Source of the DNA: Kingdonia uniflora
Taxonomy: Eukaryota > Streptophyta > Magnoliopsida > Ranunculales > Circaeasteraceae
DNA length: 64,000 nt
Assembly (NCBI GenBank): GCA_014058105.1
Contig: JACGCM010000715.1
Span: 1,674,001-1,738,000 of the forward strand
Reading direction: 5' to 3'
This document shows positions 45,960 to 56,900 of this stretch, piece after piece (position 1 is the first letter of the stretch; each line of letters begins with the position of its first letter). The position numbers were made by a program, and so were the translations under genes. Below the pieces are notes generated by a model, which was not told the DNA's origin, made no database searches, and saw nothing but the letters and a program-made list of their open reading frames with translations.

Positions 45960-46580
45960 AATTGAATGATAGTCTGGATGCATACTTATAAAGTATGGAT
46001 TGAGATTAATCAAAGATAATTCAGATGGTTGACATTTTGATGCATATGTATCAAGTATGGATCGAGGGTAAGTCAAGATAGTAAAAATTGATTGTCTGAT
46101 GCATGAGTATAAGGAATGGGCCAAGATCAAGTCAAAACAGTAACTATTGATTGTCTGATGCATACTTATAAAATATGGATCGAGATCAAGTCAAAATAGT
46201 AAAGATGATTGATTGTCTGATACATACTTTTCAAGTATGGATCGAGATCAAGTCAAAATAGTAACGATTGATTGTCTAATGCTTACTTATAAAGTATGGA
46301 TCGAGATCAAGTAAAACTAGTAAAGATGATTGATTGTCTGATGTATACTTGTCAAGTATGGATCGAGATCAAGTCAAAATAGTAAGGATGATTTATTGTC
46401 TGATGCATACTTATTAAGTATGGATCAAGATCAAGCCAAAATAGTAAGGAGGATTGATTGTCTGATGCATACTTGTTAAGTATGGATCGAGATCAAGTCA
46501 AAATTGTAAGGATGATTGATTGTCTGATGCATACTTATTAAGTATATATCGAGATCAAGTCAGCATAGTAACGATTAAAC
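45960..46580. repeat. About 62-bp tandem repeats with internal palindromes, element D 3' UTR
   Basis: About ten units of 58-63 bp, recognisable by gatgcatactta, aagtatggatcgagatcaag and tcaaaatagtaa, with starts near 45976, 46041, 46099, 46157, 46219, 46277, 46338, 46401, 46464 and 46527. The left units are most diverged. Each unit contains CATACTT-n3-AAGTATG, an inverted repeat able to form a small hairpin. The array ends just before the integrase stop. Confidence 0.9.
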
Positions 46581-46628
46581 TTATAGTAAAATTTGTTTAT
46601 TTAAATTAAAGAAAATGGTTACTGTGTT

Positions 46629-47880
46629 TTATCTATAAAATAGTTTTAGTTGGGCAATATTCTACAGATATTCGAGCTGTATTTTATCTTTAGTCATCAG
46701 CCAGTAAGTTCCGTTACCTGTCTAGTTGCTGACAATGTAGGGTCCCTCCCAGTTTTCTGATAACTTTCATAAATTCTTAGGCCGGGTACTATCTTGGATC
46801 CATCGAAGAACAAGGTCTCCAATACCAAATTTTTGTTCTCAAACTTTTTTACTGTATGCCTTTTTTAATGTGTCTTGGTATCGTCCTAAGTTTGTGATGG
46901 CTTTATCACGGGTCTCTTCGATCCAGTTGAGGTTGCAGAGGAGACCGAGTTCATTGTCTTCATCTAGGATTTTTCTACGTGTACTAGGTAGATCAAGGTT
47001 TGAAGGTATGACTGCTTCAGTACCGAAGGCCATCATGAATGGAGTACAGCCTGTTGAAACTCGAGGAGTGGTTCTGTAGGCCCAAAAAATACTGAGTAGT
47101 TCGTCGACCCACCTTTCTTTTTTATCGCCGAGACGCTTGCGTAAACCTAATTTGATACTTTTGTTAATAGCTTTGGCCAGTCTGTTGCCTTGAGGATAGT
47201 ATGGTGTGAATGTTGATAGCTAGATTTTTTATTTATGGAGGAAAGCAAGTACTTTTGTGCTGATGAATTGTTTGCCGTTATCGGAGCGTATCATTTGTGG
47301 GCAGCTAAACCTGGTTATTATGAGCTTCCAAAGGAACTTGATGTCCTCATTTTCATCGGTATGGCATAGAGGAACTGCGTCAACCTATTTTGTGAAGTAA
47401 TCAGTGGCGACTAGGATGAATCTTCAGTTTCCCAATGCTGGATGGAAAGGTCTAATGATGTCGATCCCCCAGCGTTTGAACGGCCAGAGCACATTACTAA
47501 TATGCAAGTCGAAGGCTAAACTTTTGATGTCTTGATCGTGAATTTGGCATTTGAAGCATTTATGCACAAATTCTTTACAATCTTGTTTCATCTTAGGCCA
47601 GTATAGTCCTTGCATAAATGCGTGTTAGGCTAATGATCATCCTTAAATGTGTGCGCCACAGATACCTTCGTGAAGTACTCTGATTTAGATCTAAGCTTGT
47701 TCTTGAGAGATAATTTTGATAAGTGGTCCCTCTCCTGTGATGCGATATAAGATGTTATCTTGGACTGTGAATATGGGGTACTTGGCCAGAAGTGATCGAG
47801 CTTCTTCTTTGCTACTGGGAGGACTTTGGAGTAGAGGTATGCATAGAATGGTCTTCTCCAGTCTTCAGGGTCCTCGTCTT
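46629..47880 (-). pseudogene. Integrase of element D
   Basis: Zinc region: LHEGICGAHI near 47650-47670, QGLYWPKMKQDCKEFVHKCF, KCQIHDQD (47424-47615). Core: WGIDIIRPFHPALGN, VATDYFTK, PQMIRSDNGKQFISTKVLAF with the central Asp kept, and TPYYPQGNRLAKAINKS, where the catalytic Glu is Lys (a G-to-A change). C-terminal part: WVDELLSIFWAYRTTPR, FGTEAVIPSNLDLPSTRRK, FGIGDLVLRWIQ, ending IAQLKLFYR at the stop 46629-46631. Several stops interrupt it. Confidence 0.85.
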
Positions 47881-48430
47881 CCGCAATGGTGATCTACAGT
47901 GATGACAGTATATCGAGATTGGAATGTTCAATGATTTTGATTTCTAAAGATCTTTTTACACTGTCCTCCAACATAGCAGTGATGTAAGCTAATGTGTTGG
48001 CATGCTAATTTTCTTGTCGAGGTAAATAAGAGTTTGCTGCGTGTTTGAATTTGTTCATCTTTTCTTTCACTAGGGCTGCATAATCAACCATTTTTCCCGT
48101 TGTACAAAATGTTTTGTTGTAATGATTTGCCACGATTAAAGAATCGACGTAAACTACAAATTCTTCCACTCCGAGTGTGAGTGCGAGATCTTGACTGTGT
48201 AGGATTCCTTCATACTCGGTCTCATTATTGGTGGCATAAAAATAAAGTTTGATAGCTTTCTCGATGCGATGATTGGAAGGCATAACGAGGACGAGGCCAA
48301 TCCCTGACCATTGGTCCAGCTGATCAGTCTGTAAAATGTTGCCAACCCGAGCTTTTGGGCCATGCGTTTGGTTCTGCTATTGAGTCATCTGTGAAGATTT
48401 CTTTGAGTTCTTCCTAATCAAAGTCTTCGA
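47881..48430 (-). pseudogene. Second RNase H domain of element D
   Basis: Contains IGLVLVMPSNHRIEKAIKLY, NNETEYEGILHSQDLALTLG and EEFVVYVDSLIVANHYNK, ending near YLPRQEN. The E and D positions of RNase H are visible. A frame change near 48320 separates the opening F-T-D segment. Its place between RNase H and integrase again marks the Tat lineage. Confidence 0.8.
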
Positions 48431-49060
48431 CCGGAAAGTGTGCCAAAAAGTTAGCTACTGCTTGTCCCATAACTGATATCTCGGGCATGAAGAAGATGTC
48501 ATATTCGCCAAGAAAGACCGTCCATTGCTAGATTATTTGAGATTTTTCTTTTTTGGAAAGTACCAACTTGAGGGGATACTTGGTGATGATTTTGATGGCA
48601 TAAGATTGAAAGTAAGGATGAAGCTTTTGAGAACTGTAGACCAAGGCGAGTATCTATTTTTCTGTTGGTGTGTATCTTGTTTCAGCAGGCATGAGTATTT
48701 TGCCGATGAAGTAAATTAGTTTTTCTACTCCCCCATCTTCTTGAATAAGGACGGAACTAATTGAGTCTTCAGTCGTGGATAAGTACATTGTCAGAGTTTC
48801 TCCATCAACTGGAGTACTCATGATAGGAGGACGTCCCAAGTATCATTTAAGATCTTGGAAGGCTAACTTACAGTGAGGAGTCCAAATAATTTCCTTGTGT
48901 TATTTCTTAGAAAAAGAAGTGGGATTGCCACGAAGAAGGAGGTAAAGAAGTTTGCATCGATCAGAGGACTTAGAGATGAATCTGTGAAGAACGGCGATCT
49001 TGCCTACAAATTTTTGGACTTTTTTCTTTGTTTTAGGAGATAATATCGCAATGAGCGCTT
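48431..49060 (-). pseudogene. First RNase H domain of element D
   Basis: Shows VGKIAVLHRFISKSSDRCKL, YLGRPPIMSTPVDGETLTMY, LSTTEDSISSVLIQEDGG and LIYFIGKILMPAETRYTPTE (48654-48839). It then runs toward LAHFPV-type sequence near 48430-48530. Stops are present, but the layout is that of element A. Confidence 0.75.
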
Positions 49061-49910
49061 TGATTTGCCCAGGATTGAATTAAATTCCTCTTTTTTTGCT
49101 AACGAGGTGTCCCAGAAATTTACCAGATGCAACTCCAAATTAGCATTTCTTTAGGTTGAGTTTCATCTAGTATTTGCGATGGATGTCAAAGATGGCTTGG
49201 AGGTTACTGGAGTGATCTTCGCATTTCAAACTTTTGTAGATCATATCATCGATGTAGACTTCCATAATTGTGTCGAGATGATCTTTGAACATTTTGGTCA
49301 CAAGCCTTTGGTAAGTTGCTTCTGCATTCTTTAACTTAAAAGGCATCACTGAGTAACAGTAGAGACCTCTTTCGGTAATGAAAGTTATTTTTTCCTGATC
49401 GTCTTTGGCGAGTTAAACTTGGTTGTAGCCAGAGACTGTATCCATCATAGAAAGAAGTTCATACCCTGCGACAGAGTCGAGAAGTTGCAGAATCAATGGT
49501 AGCGGAAAACTGTCCTTGGGTGTAAACCTGTTGGGTTCTATGAAGTCAGCACAAACCCTGATCTTTCCATTTTTCTTTGGCACTGCTACAATGTTAGAAA
49601 CCCACTTCGAATACTTAGCTTCTTAAATAAATCCTACCCTAAGGAGTTTATTAATTTCTTCATTTACTGTATTGCGAAGGCAGGGAGCTAAGTTTTGTCA
49701 TTTCTGAATGATAGCTTACCTGCCTAGAAGGAGGTTAAGTCGGTGACACGCGATTGATGGATCGTCGTTAGGCATTTCTTTGAAAGTCTAGGAAAAATAT
49801 TGATATTTTTCTTAAGTAGCTGGATCATGGCTTCTTTTTCGTCGATGGATAGTTTGGAGCCGATAAAGGTGTGACACCCTGGACCATCGAGTTCAATGGA
49901 TTCGACCATC
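49061..49910 (-). pseudogene. Reverse transcriptase of element D
   Basis: N-terminal ELDGPGCHTFIGSKLSIDEK, ACHRLNLLLG, then FIXEAKYSKWVSNIVAVPKK (X marks a stop), NGKIRVCADFIEPNRFTPKD, SFPLPLILQLLDSVAGYELL, SMMDTVSGYNQV, MPFKLKNAEATYQRLVTKMF and the catalytic box EVYIDDMIYKS. Unlike element A, both catalytic Asp are kept. It continues MKLNLKKC-FGVASGKFLGHL. Stops include one after GYNQV and one before MKLNL. Confidence 0.85.
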
Positions 49911-50065
49911 TCGGTATTATGCTACTCGAATATGAGGGGTATCTCTTGTTGTAGTTGCTATGCTTTGAGAAGTTTTGCTGTATGAATGTTGGTTCTGCTA
50001 TTTTCGCACATACGTGCAACTACATAGCTACCTTTGATTTCATAGATTTTGTGATCTGTTGGAAA

Positions 50066-50434
50066 TTATAATGCTAGATAATAAGTTGAAGGTACTGCTT
50101 TGATTGAATGTAACCAGCTATATCCTAAAATTTCTAAATATTTGGACTCAGCATCGATAGCATTGAATTTTAGGAATGTTGTTTCGAATCTTGCAAGAAC
50201 TGACAAAGTGATTTCTCCAGTAACAAATTCTTTCAAACTGTTGAATCTGGTGATTGTTGTTGCCAAAGCTTTCACCGAGTCTGTGAGGCCTAGGACTTTA
50301 ATTGTTCTTCTAAACATTACATCTGTCACACTTCCTATATCGATGAGAAGCATATATAGGTAGTCCTGTTCGATTTTGAGCTTAATGACGAGAGGGTCAT
50401 CATGAGGGTACTTCACGTGGTTGGTGTCATAGTC
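50066..50434 (-). pseudogene. Aspartic protease of element D
   Basis: Reads HDDPLVIKLKIEQDYLYMLL then IDIGSVTDVMFRRTIKVLGL. The catalytic Asp is kept, but the usual D-T-G is D-I-G (one C-to-T change). It continues ITLSVLARFETTFLKFNAID and LEILGYSWLHSIKAVPSTYY, the closing motif shared with element A. Confidence 0.8.
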
Positions 50435-52195
50435 CTAGCAGGTAATATAGTAAGGACACTTCGATTTGCTTGAGCTTGGGAGAAGGTTTACTGATTTATC
50501 TGAGGAGGTCATTTTACAACAGGATGTAATTCGATCGTCTTGTTTTCTTTTCTTCCGTCTTTCAATCTCGATCATATATAAGTGGTGAGCCGGCCCCTGG
50601 ACTTGATTTTGTTTAGCATCTTTATTTTTTGGTTCATCTACGAGAAACTTTCGGATGTCGATGACATAATTATGAAGCCTTCCAACTAATAGGATGCAAT
50701 GAAAGATTCGTATGAAAGAGTAGCAGTTGTCAATTTCGTGGCTATGCACATTATGATACTGATATAGAGGTTTGGTGGGGACATCCAAAATGGATTATAG
50801 TATACGTAACACTCATCTCCCTTAATCGTCGGTAAGATAGCGGAGAGAGTTATTATCAATGGTGGATGATCTGGGACTGATCTGTCTGGTCTACCGTCCC
50901 TTCTTCTATTATTGTCAGTGCTACCGCCGCGTTGCTTGGGTGCTTCAGTAGTTATTGATCTTTAAGGGGGGTCGAAGTTGTTTCTCTAATTCGATGTTAT
51001 CGTCAATAGCAGATGAGCTCTTCATCTTATCTTTCTTTTACCGTTATAATTCGATGTAATTATTAACTACATCAATCATTTCGGTGGCTGTTCTCGGCTT
51101 GTGTAGAGTAAGCTCTTCTCAAACCTTAGAGTCAATGTGCATGGCGAAGGTGAATGCTGGAACGGCGATTTTAGGGGTTTGAATTCCCAATTTTCCATAT
51201 TTCCTGTAAAAAAAATGCTTGTAAAAGCTTGCCAATATTTCTTTTGCGCCCTGTTCGAAGAAGAACATGGAATCGGCAGTGATCTCTCACTCTTTAGAAT
51301 GAGCATAATTGGCTTCAAAAAGACACTACAACTGGCTGAACGTGGTGATGGAGGCCTCTTGGATGGTATGGAACCATCGGAGCGGTTCTTCCTTTAGGCT
51401 CATGTTGAATAGCCTGCACAACATGTGGTTGTGTTTGGAATATAATCCAACTGTGGCTTTGATGTGTCAGACATGGGTAAGTGGCTCAATGAGTCCTGCA
51501 TATTGAATGAACTTTGGCATATAAAAATTCTCTGGTATGGGCATGACTTGGAGATGGGGAGAGATAGGGTTTGTCTCAATTCTGTAAAGCAAAGATCTTC
51601 GGCCTAGGATATCATAGTTTATGGCCTGGATCCTATTGTTTAGGTGGCCCAAGGTGATGAAGTATTGTGGGGGAAATGGTAAGGCTGCGACTTGTAGAAT
51701 AAAATCTCCTTGCCCTTCTGGTCCCAATCAATCCCTGATTGGTCTTCTTTAAGGTGGTGGGGGAGTCTGAAAATGAGTGCGTCAACTTCCTTGAGTTTTC
51801 AATGCTGAGGATGTTAAACCAAAATGCCAAGAAGCCCTGTTTGGATTCTCAGATCTGGATTAAGAAATTTGTAACTCGCCTTCTCTTGGTTTATCATTGC
51901 GCTGAATTACTCTTGGTCTATGATCGCTTCGGGCAAGTGGAGGTAACATCTGGCGGCCAGTGAGCTGATCTTATGCCCTCCTTAGACTTTCTATTTCATT
52001 CTCATGTATTTGATTCTGTTGATCTAAGGCTTTCTTTTGTTCATCTCTCTCTATTTGAAGAGCTTGAGCGTGGACACGGTGATCATCCAATCTTTGGGAT
52101 TTTTCTCAGCCATTTGTTTATGAAGCTCAATTACTGCACCGTGCAGGTCGACCGTGTAATGGCCAAATTTTGTAAGCTCAAAATGGCTTAGAATT
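50435..52195 (-). pseudogene. Gag region of element D
   Basis: The N-terminal coiled part is AVIELHKQMAEKNPK near 52080-52150. The entry segment is MPIPENFYMPKFIQYAGLIE (51467-51727). The capsid core continues CRLFNMSLKEEPLRWFH, then FEQGAKEILASFYKHFF and LTLHKPRTATEMIDVVNNYI near 51080-51420. A zinc-finger-like YHNVHSHEIDNCYSFIR is at about 50700-50760. Stops and frame changes are frequent. Confidence 0.75.
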
Positions 52196-52209
52196 TTTTA
52201 TCACACCAA
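52190..52209 (-). promoter_or_regulatory. Primer-binding site position of element D
   Basis: On the minus strand the LTR end GGTTCA is followed by T and TGGTGTGATAAAAAA. The position is right, but the sequence differs from the TGGCGCC of element A. It may use a different tRNA or have decayed. Confidence 0.4.
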
Positions 52210-52900
52210 TGAACCTGCAATAATTTTCTAATTGAAAGTAATAAATGGCACAAGTAGTTTTTGCGCGGAAAAACTCTGAATTGGTAAAATACTACAACCT
52301 CGAGTGAAGGATTTTTATAAAAGTATCTTTATTTCTTGAGGCGGATATCTTATTACAAGTAATCTTTAGACCTAGAGAAACTTGAATCTTCTAATGAAGA
52401 AGTCCGACTGTTTGCTGAGAATTAAAATTGAGTAGTTTCTTGAATATCCTTGTTGTAATTTTCTCATCCTTGTCTCTTTTGGAACTTTTCATTTATATAG
52501 GTCTTCTCCATAGTTCTTCATCGTGCTGAAGCACATTTTCCAAACAATGTGGTTAGTGACGATTGATTGAGTAACTGATGAGTATGTGTGAAATAGGTGT
52601 CTTTGACTGGATAAGGCTTTTCGGTTTGAGCTTGACCCGCATTCTTGAACAGTTCACGGGGTGGTTTGGAATGCTGACCGAGGAAGTTATGTTAGAAATG
52701 CGTTATTCTGCGATGGAGGTAATTCGAACTGGCGACAGCTCAATTTTAGGTGAGATCGAGAGATAGGTCCCTAGAATCGTCCCCTCGTAACTGAAGTCAC
52801 GAGTGGCTTTGGTTAAGAAATGATCAATTAGAAATGGGTATTTTGGATGAAATTCTTGATTTTTGAAGCGGAATAATGATGGCTTTGACTGTGTAAAAGT
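52210..52900 (-). repeat. 5' LTR of element D (outer end uncertain)
   Basis: Begins TGAACCTGCAATAA on the plus strand next to the primer-binding site. The minus-strand TATA box TATATAAA is at 52492-52499, 283 bases in, which matches the LTR layout of element A (291 bases). I could not find a TGTAGTAGC-type outer end, so the right limit is a guess from the size of related LTRs. Confidence 0.6.
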
Positions 52901-53336
52901 TATGCGCATTTATAAAATATCTTATATACTCGAACGAAATCGTTTGAAGGGTGTTTGAAATAAATTGAAGTTTATGAATACCGTAAGTGTTGTTATTCGA
53001 ACTAAAACATATATGTACAAAAATTTATTTGGTAATATAAGTATGATATATTTATGTGTTGGAAATGTTAGAGATAAAAATGTAGGAAATCTGTGATACA
53101 AATATTTAAGCTAATAGAGGTCGATAGAAGGATAAATCTTGTAAAAATAAGCTCAAATTAAAAAATTAAAGTAACGTATGAGTTCAATGGAAGGGATAAG
53201 TTCAAATAGTCTACCTCAAGATTTTTGGGTTTCTATTACAAGATAGAAGGTAAAAATCACGTTTTGAGGGGAAAGTGTTGTAGAAACGCATAAATAAAGG
53301 TAGAATTTATTTTTTGAATATGGAGAAGGGATTGTG
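52901..53336. other. Unassigned junction between D and E
   Basis: AT-rich with no frame or LTR end that I can identify. It should contain the outer end of the D LTR and what remains of the 3' LTR of E, if any. Confidence 0.4.
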
Positions 53337-53640
53337 ATGGTGCGGACTTGATCTCAGAGAATTCGTCATGCCGTTGAAGGACGATTGGCCATAAAGATCA
53401 CTGAAGTGCGGGAAAGGATTTTTGGATTATTTGGGTATGATGCGGAGTTGCCAGCGAGGGAATGTCAGCTCAAAGGATTGGCCATAAAGATCGTTGAATG
53501 CTCAAAATTTCTATGAGGTATGATTTTTTGAATTGGTGCGGGATCCTGTAGATCGAAAAGAGATGCTTAAGCTGATTGTTAAGGTAGAGATCAAATTTGA
53601 AGATGGGATGACAGATGGATGATATTTGGTCGGAGGTGGT
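53337..53640 (+). pseudogene. Probable antisense short ORF (aORF1) remnant of element E
   Basis: From an ATG at about 53337: a stop, then RIRHAVEGRLAIKI, EVRERIFGLFGYDAELPARE and ECQLKGLAIKIVECSKFL. After a frame change comes FELVRDPVDRKEMLKLIVKV, EIKFEDGMTDG. The R-x-R-x-x-E-x-x-x-x-L-x-x-x-F-G pattern and Leu-rich, acidic C-terminal part resemble aORF1b of A. The position left of aORF2 fits. A 19-bp block ggattggccataaagatc-like is duplicated at about 53383 and 53475. Similarity is weak. Confidence 0.35.
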
Positions 53641-53842
53641 TGTCCAGATCATTAGGGTTGTTTTAGATGTAATTATATGTAAAGGGTTATCCTAAATAAA
53701 TGTAAATATTGCTAAATTTAACAGAAAAATCATAATTTAACTCGATCCTCTATAGTTGCATATGCCGTTGAGACTGCTTTGACAAACAAATTTTAAATAA
53801 TTTTAAAAACTTTGTTAGCTTTGAAAATGACGTCATCATTAC

Positions 53843-53855
53843 TATAAGTATAAGG
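53843..53855 (+). promoter_or_regulatory. TATA-like site upstream of aORF2 in element E
   Basis: ACTATAAGTATAAGG about 95 bases before the ATG at 53942, again on the strand opposite to pol. Moderate match only. Confidence 0.35.
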
Positions 53856-53941
53856 AACAAGAAGAGAAAAAATACAGGAGCTTCTAGTTTTATCTCTTAT
53901 GTAAATATGTTAAAATCTGATATCATGGAGTGTGAGTCATC

Positions 53942-56900
53942 ATGAGTGTGGGAAAGTCAGATAAAGTTATGGAAACAAGAGATAAAAATAGATTAAAATA
54001 TGAGGGTAGGGGTAAAGATGGAAAGACGGTTTCATTGAAAAGATACAAGGTGTCTCACATGGATAGTAGAATAGACGCCTCGGTTCAAAAATTGAGGATG
54101 GGTCGTACAAGGCGCAATAACAGCCAACCATTAGAGAAAAAGATCAAATAGTGCTTCGTTTTCATCTTTCAACGTTTTTCAACTTTTGAAAATTTTGAAA
54201 GCACAGAGAGAGAAGCACAATAAAATTGTAAAAGCTTTGGAAAAGATTTTAAGGGTGATCAGCAGTCGAAAAGAGTTGTGGGCACAGAATCACGTAGGTG
54301 GCTATACAGCAACGTGGTGAGGGAAGGACTTGGCGCTACTGCGGATTCTCATTCTGATACTAAAGCTTAGCAAAGTCGTGTGCTATTTTCTCTTTTTGCA
54401 AATAGTAATCTATTTTTTAAGCAAATCCAAAAAAATCTTTATTTATAGCAATCTATGATATATGACATATAGACAAAATATTTGAAAGATATGTTGCATA
54501 TGAATGATCTATGTGTATAAAATAATTATAGATTCTAGAACCTGAATGTAGGTTGAACGTGAGAGGTATTTGGGTAAGATCAAACTTTGCCTATAAAATT
54601 GTAGTAAGATAGATAGTTCAGCTATTAACGAGGTTTCGACCTCCGGTCGGGTGGTAGAGTCTGATAGTGAGGTTGAAGTAGGATTAGAGCAATTTTCACG
54701 TTTTCCTGGTATATTTGTGGCTTATCCCCAAGGTTTAGATGTATTCAAAGAATTTGGTAAAGCCAAGGCTTCCATAGGAGGGAAATGGGGTAACTGCGTA
54801 GAATACGCTGGTAGGATGTTTAGAGGGTGCACTGTAGCGACGGGGGAAGAGTATTTTTACTTATTGGCCGACTTGGAGGAGGAAAAATGAGATAGGGTTA
54901 TACATGAATCGATCTCGTTAGAATATTTTGATGGGAGTATTCGAAGTGACCTTCCAGAGGGTTTCATGCGTTACCTGTCCCAATTAGTGTCCGGGTTGAG
55001 TCTTCCCCTGACCAATTTGGCGAAGGGGATTATGAATACGATTACGGCATGTCCTTTTCAATTGAATGGGAACATGTGGGCGGTAATAACTGTCTGCGAC
55101 CACCTGAATGAAAAATGGGAGAATGGGGGAAAATTGAGGAGGATATCCCCTAAGGACGTATTATAGTTTTATGGGGTAAAGAATTAAAAAGCTAGTGGTG
55201 GGGAATATTTTTGTGCAAGTACAATTCAGCGTCGCTTCTTCAATCTTAATTCAGCAGGTCGAGCCTGGAATGGCAGCGTCATATGGGTAAAGGGTAATTG
55301 TCTTCTGAGAGATGATGAAGAACGTTTGGATCTTCTGTTTAGAACTGTTAAACAAAGTAAGTATAACAATGCATAAAGTATAATATTGATGTGCATGAAC
55401 TGATGGTCTCTTGTTGACATTAACAAATACAGTGCATGGCATGCCCAAAATCCTGAGTGGAGAGGAAAGATTCTTTGTTAGACAAAGTTGTGGAGGAAGA
55501 GGTTGAGCTCAAGTTTGTATTGGAAGGATTTGACCTTAGCAGAAAGAAGAGGATTAGGAGAAAGTCAAAAAAAGTTCAAAAATCTTAATCGACCAGGCTG
55601 ATGGCGGGTGTTGATGATGTTAAGAAGAGAGGAACTAGTAGGGAAGGTCAAACCAATTTGGCCAAGACCCTTAGAATAGATAGCTTGGCTCAGCCGGAGT
55701 CTATTACGTCAAGCAAATTAGCTTAAGTGTTTCACAAAAAGTAGATGTTAAAGTATGTATCAGCCTCTGGTACCACTGGGAGTGGTGAGGTTGACGGAAA
55801 AGAGAAATGGGGAAGGATCGAACCTTCAGGAAGGTCAAAGGAAAAGATTGCTCAAGAGCGACCTGCTGCTGAGGACGATCTCAAAGTAGTGGAGGAAAGG
55901 GCTAGACAGGCAGCTCTTCATGAAGAGGAGGATATGAGCAGGATGGTATGTGTTTATGTTTGATTTTATACAAAATTTACTGTGCTCAAACTTTTGCTAA
56001 GTTCAATTTGTTTTATGCAGGTTACTCGCTTAGTAAAGGGACTTTGGCTCGGAGTGGAAGAAGAAAATCCGAGCTGATGAAGGTTAAGGTCGAGTTTGAA
56101 AAGAAGGTAGCTCGAGTGAAGGCTGATGCTCTAAAAGAAGCAAAGAAGCTAGAGGCCCTGAAGGCTTCGCATGCAGTGGCCATTGGTCATCTGCAAGCGG
56201 TGGCGAAGGCGAATCTGGAGGAGGTGGAGGCAGAGCGTAAAAGGTTGGGACGCCACCTTATGTTGAAGGGATATTCTGAGGAGGAGGTGGATACCATTAT
56301 GGTAGACACCTATATCGAGGAGGGTTATGACGAAGAAGTGGAAGAAGTGGTGGTGGGAGTTGTTGATGGGTTAGACAATGTCTCCTGCCAGACGATGCTA
56401 GACAACCAAGGGGATGACGCCAAACTCCCAGAGGGTGAGAATGAGAAGGTAGGGTAGAGAAATGTTTTGTATGAGTATTTTGCAATGTCTTATAAATTGT
56501 TGGACTATGTGTATACTTAATAGAATTTTGTAGGCTGAGCCCTTTTTTTGTTTTTTGTAACCCTCTTGCAGGAACTTAGGGAAATGAGTCTCAGAATAAA
56601 AGATCTAGAGACTGGGCTTGCCAGGAAAAGAAAGATCTTCATGGCCTTGCTTTCTTTGCAAGTAGAGCTACAGATTAGATAGGAATAGGTTTCCTGACTC
56701 GTATGTTAAATTTGACATAAAGCTACCAAGTAAATTAGATAACGTAAAGCGTAGAGGTAGATCAATACTTGTTATTAATTTTTAGGAAAATAACACTAAT
56801 ATAGTACGTAGAAAAATTCAAAGTAATTAGATAAAGCGGAATATCGTAAACATGTACCTTAGACTTCGAAATATAAGTCACCGAGTACCTGTTTGAGATA

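Larger units (their letters stand above)
40601..52900 (-). mobile_element. Tat-lineage retrotransposon D (right end approximate)
   Basis: A minus-oriented element. A left LTR (40601-41046) is followed by antisense frames, a 62-bp tandem array (45960-46580), integrase, second RNase H, RNase H, RT, protease and gag (46629 to about 52195) and a right LTR beginning at 52210. The two LTRs share layout but differ much more than LTRs of one insertion should, above all in U3. Either a breakpoint that I could not place lies between 41046 and 43440, or the left LTR belongs to another related element. The right LTR end is not defined. Confidence 0.65.

Noticed and set aside
45849..46580. Possible CRISPR-like array
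   Set aside because: Repeats are head-to-tail without spacers, in a plant retrotransposon 3' UTR; it is a tandem array.
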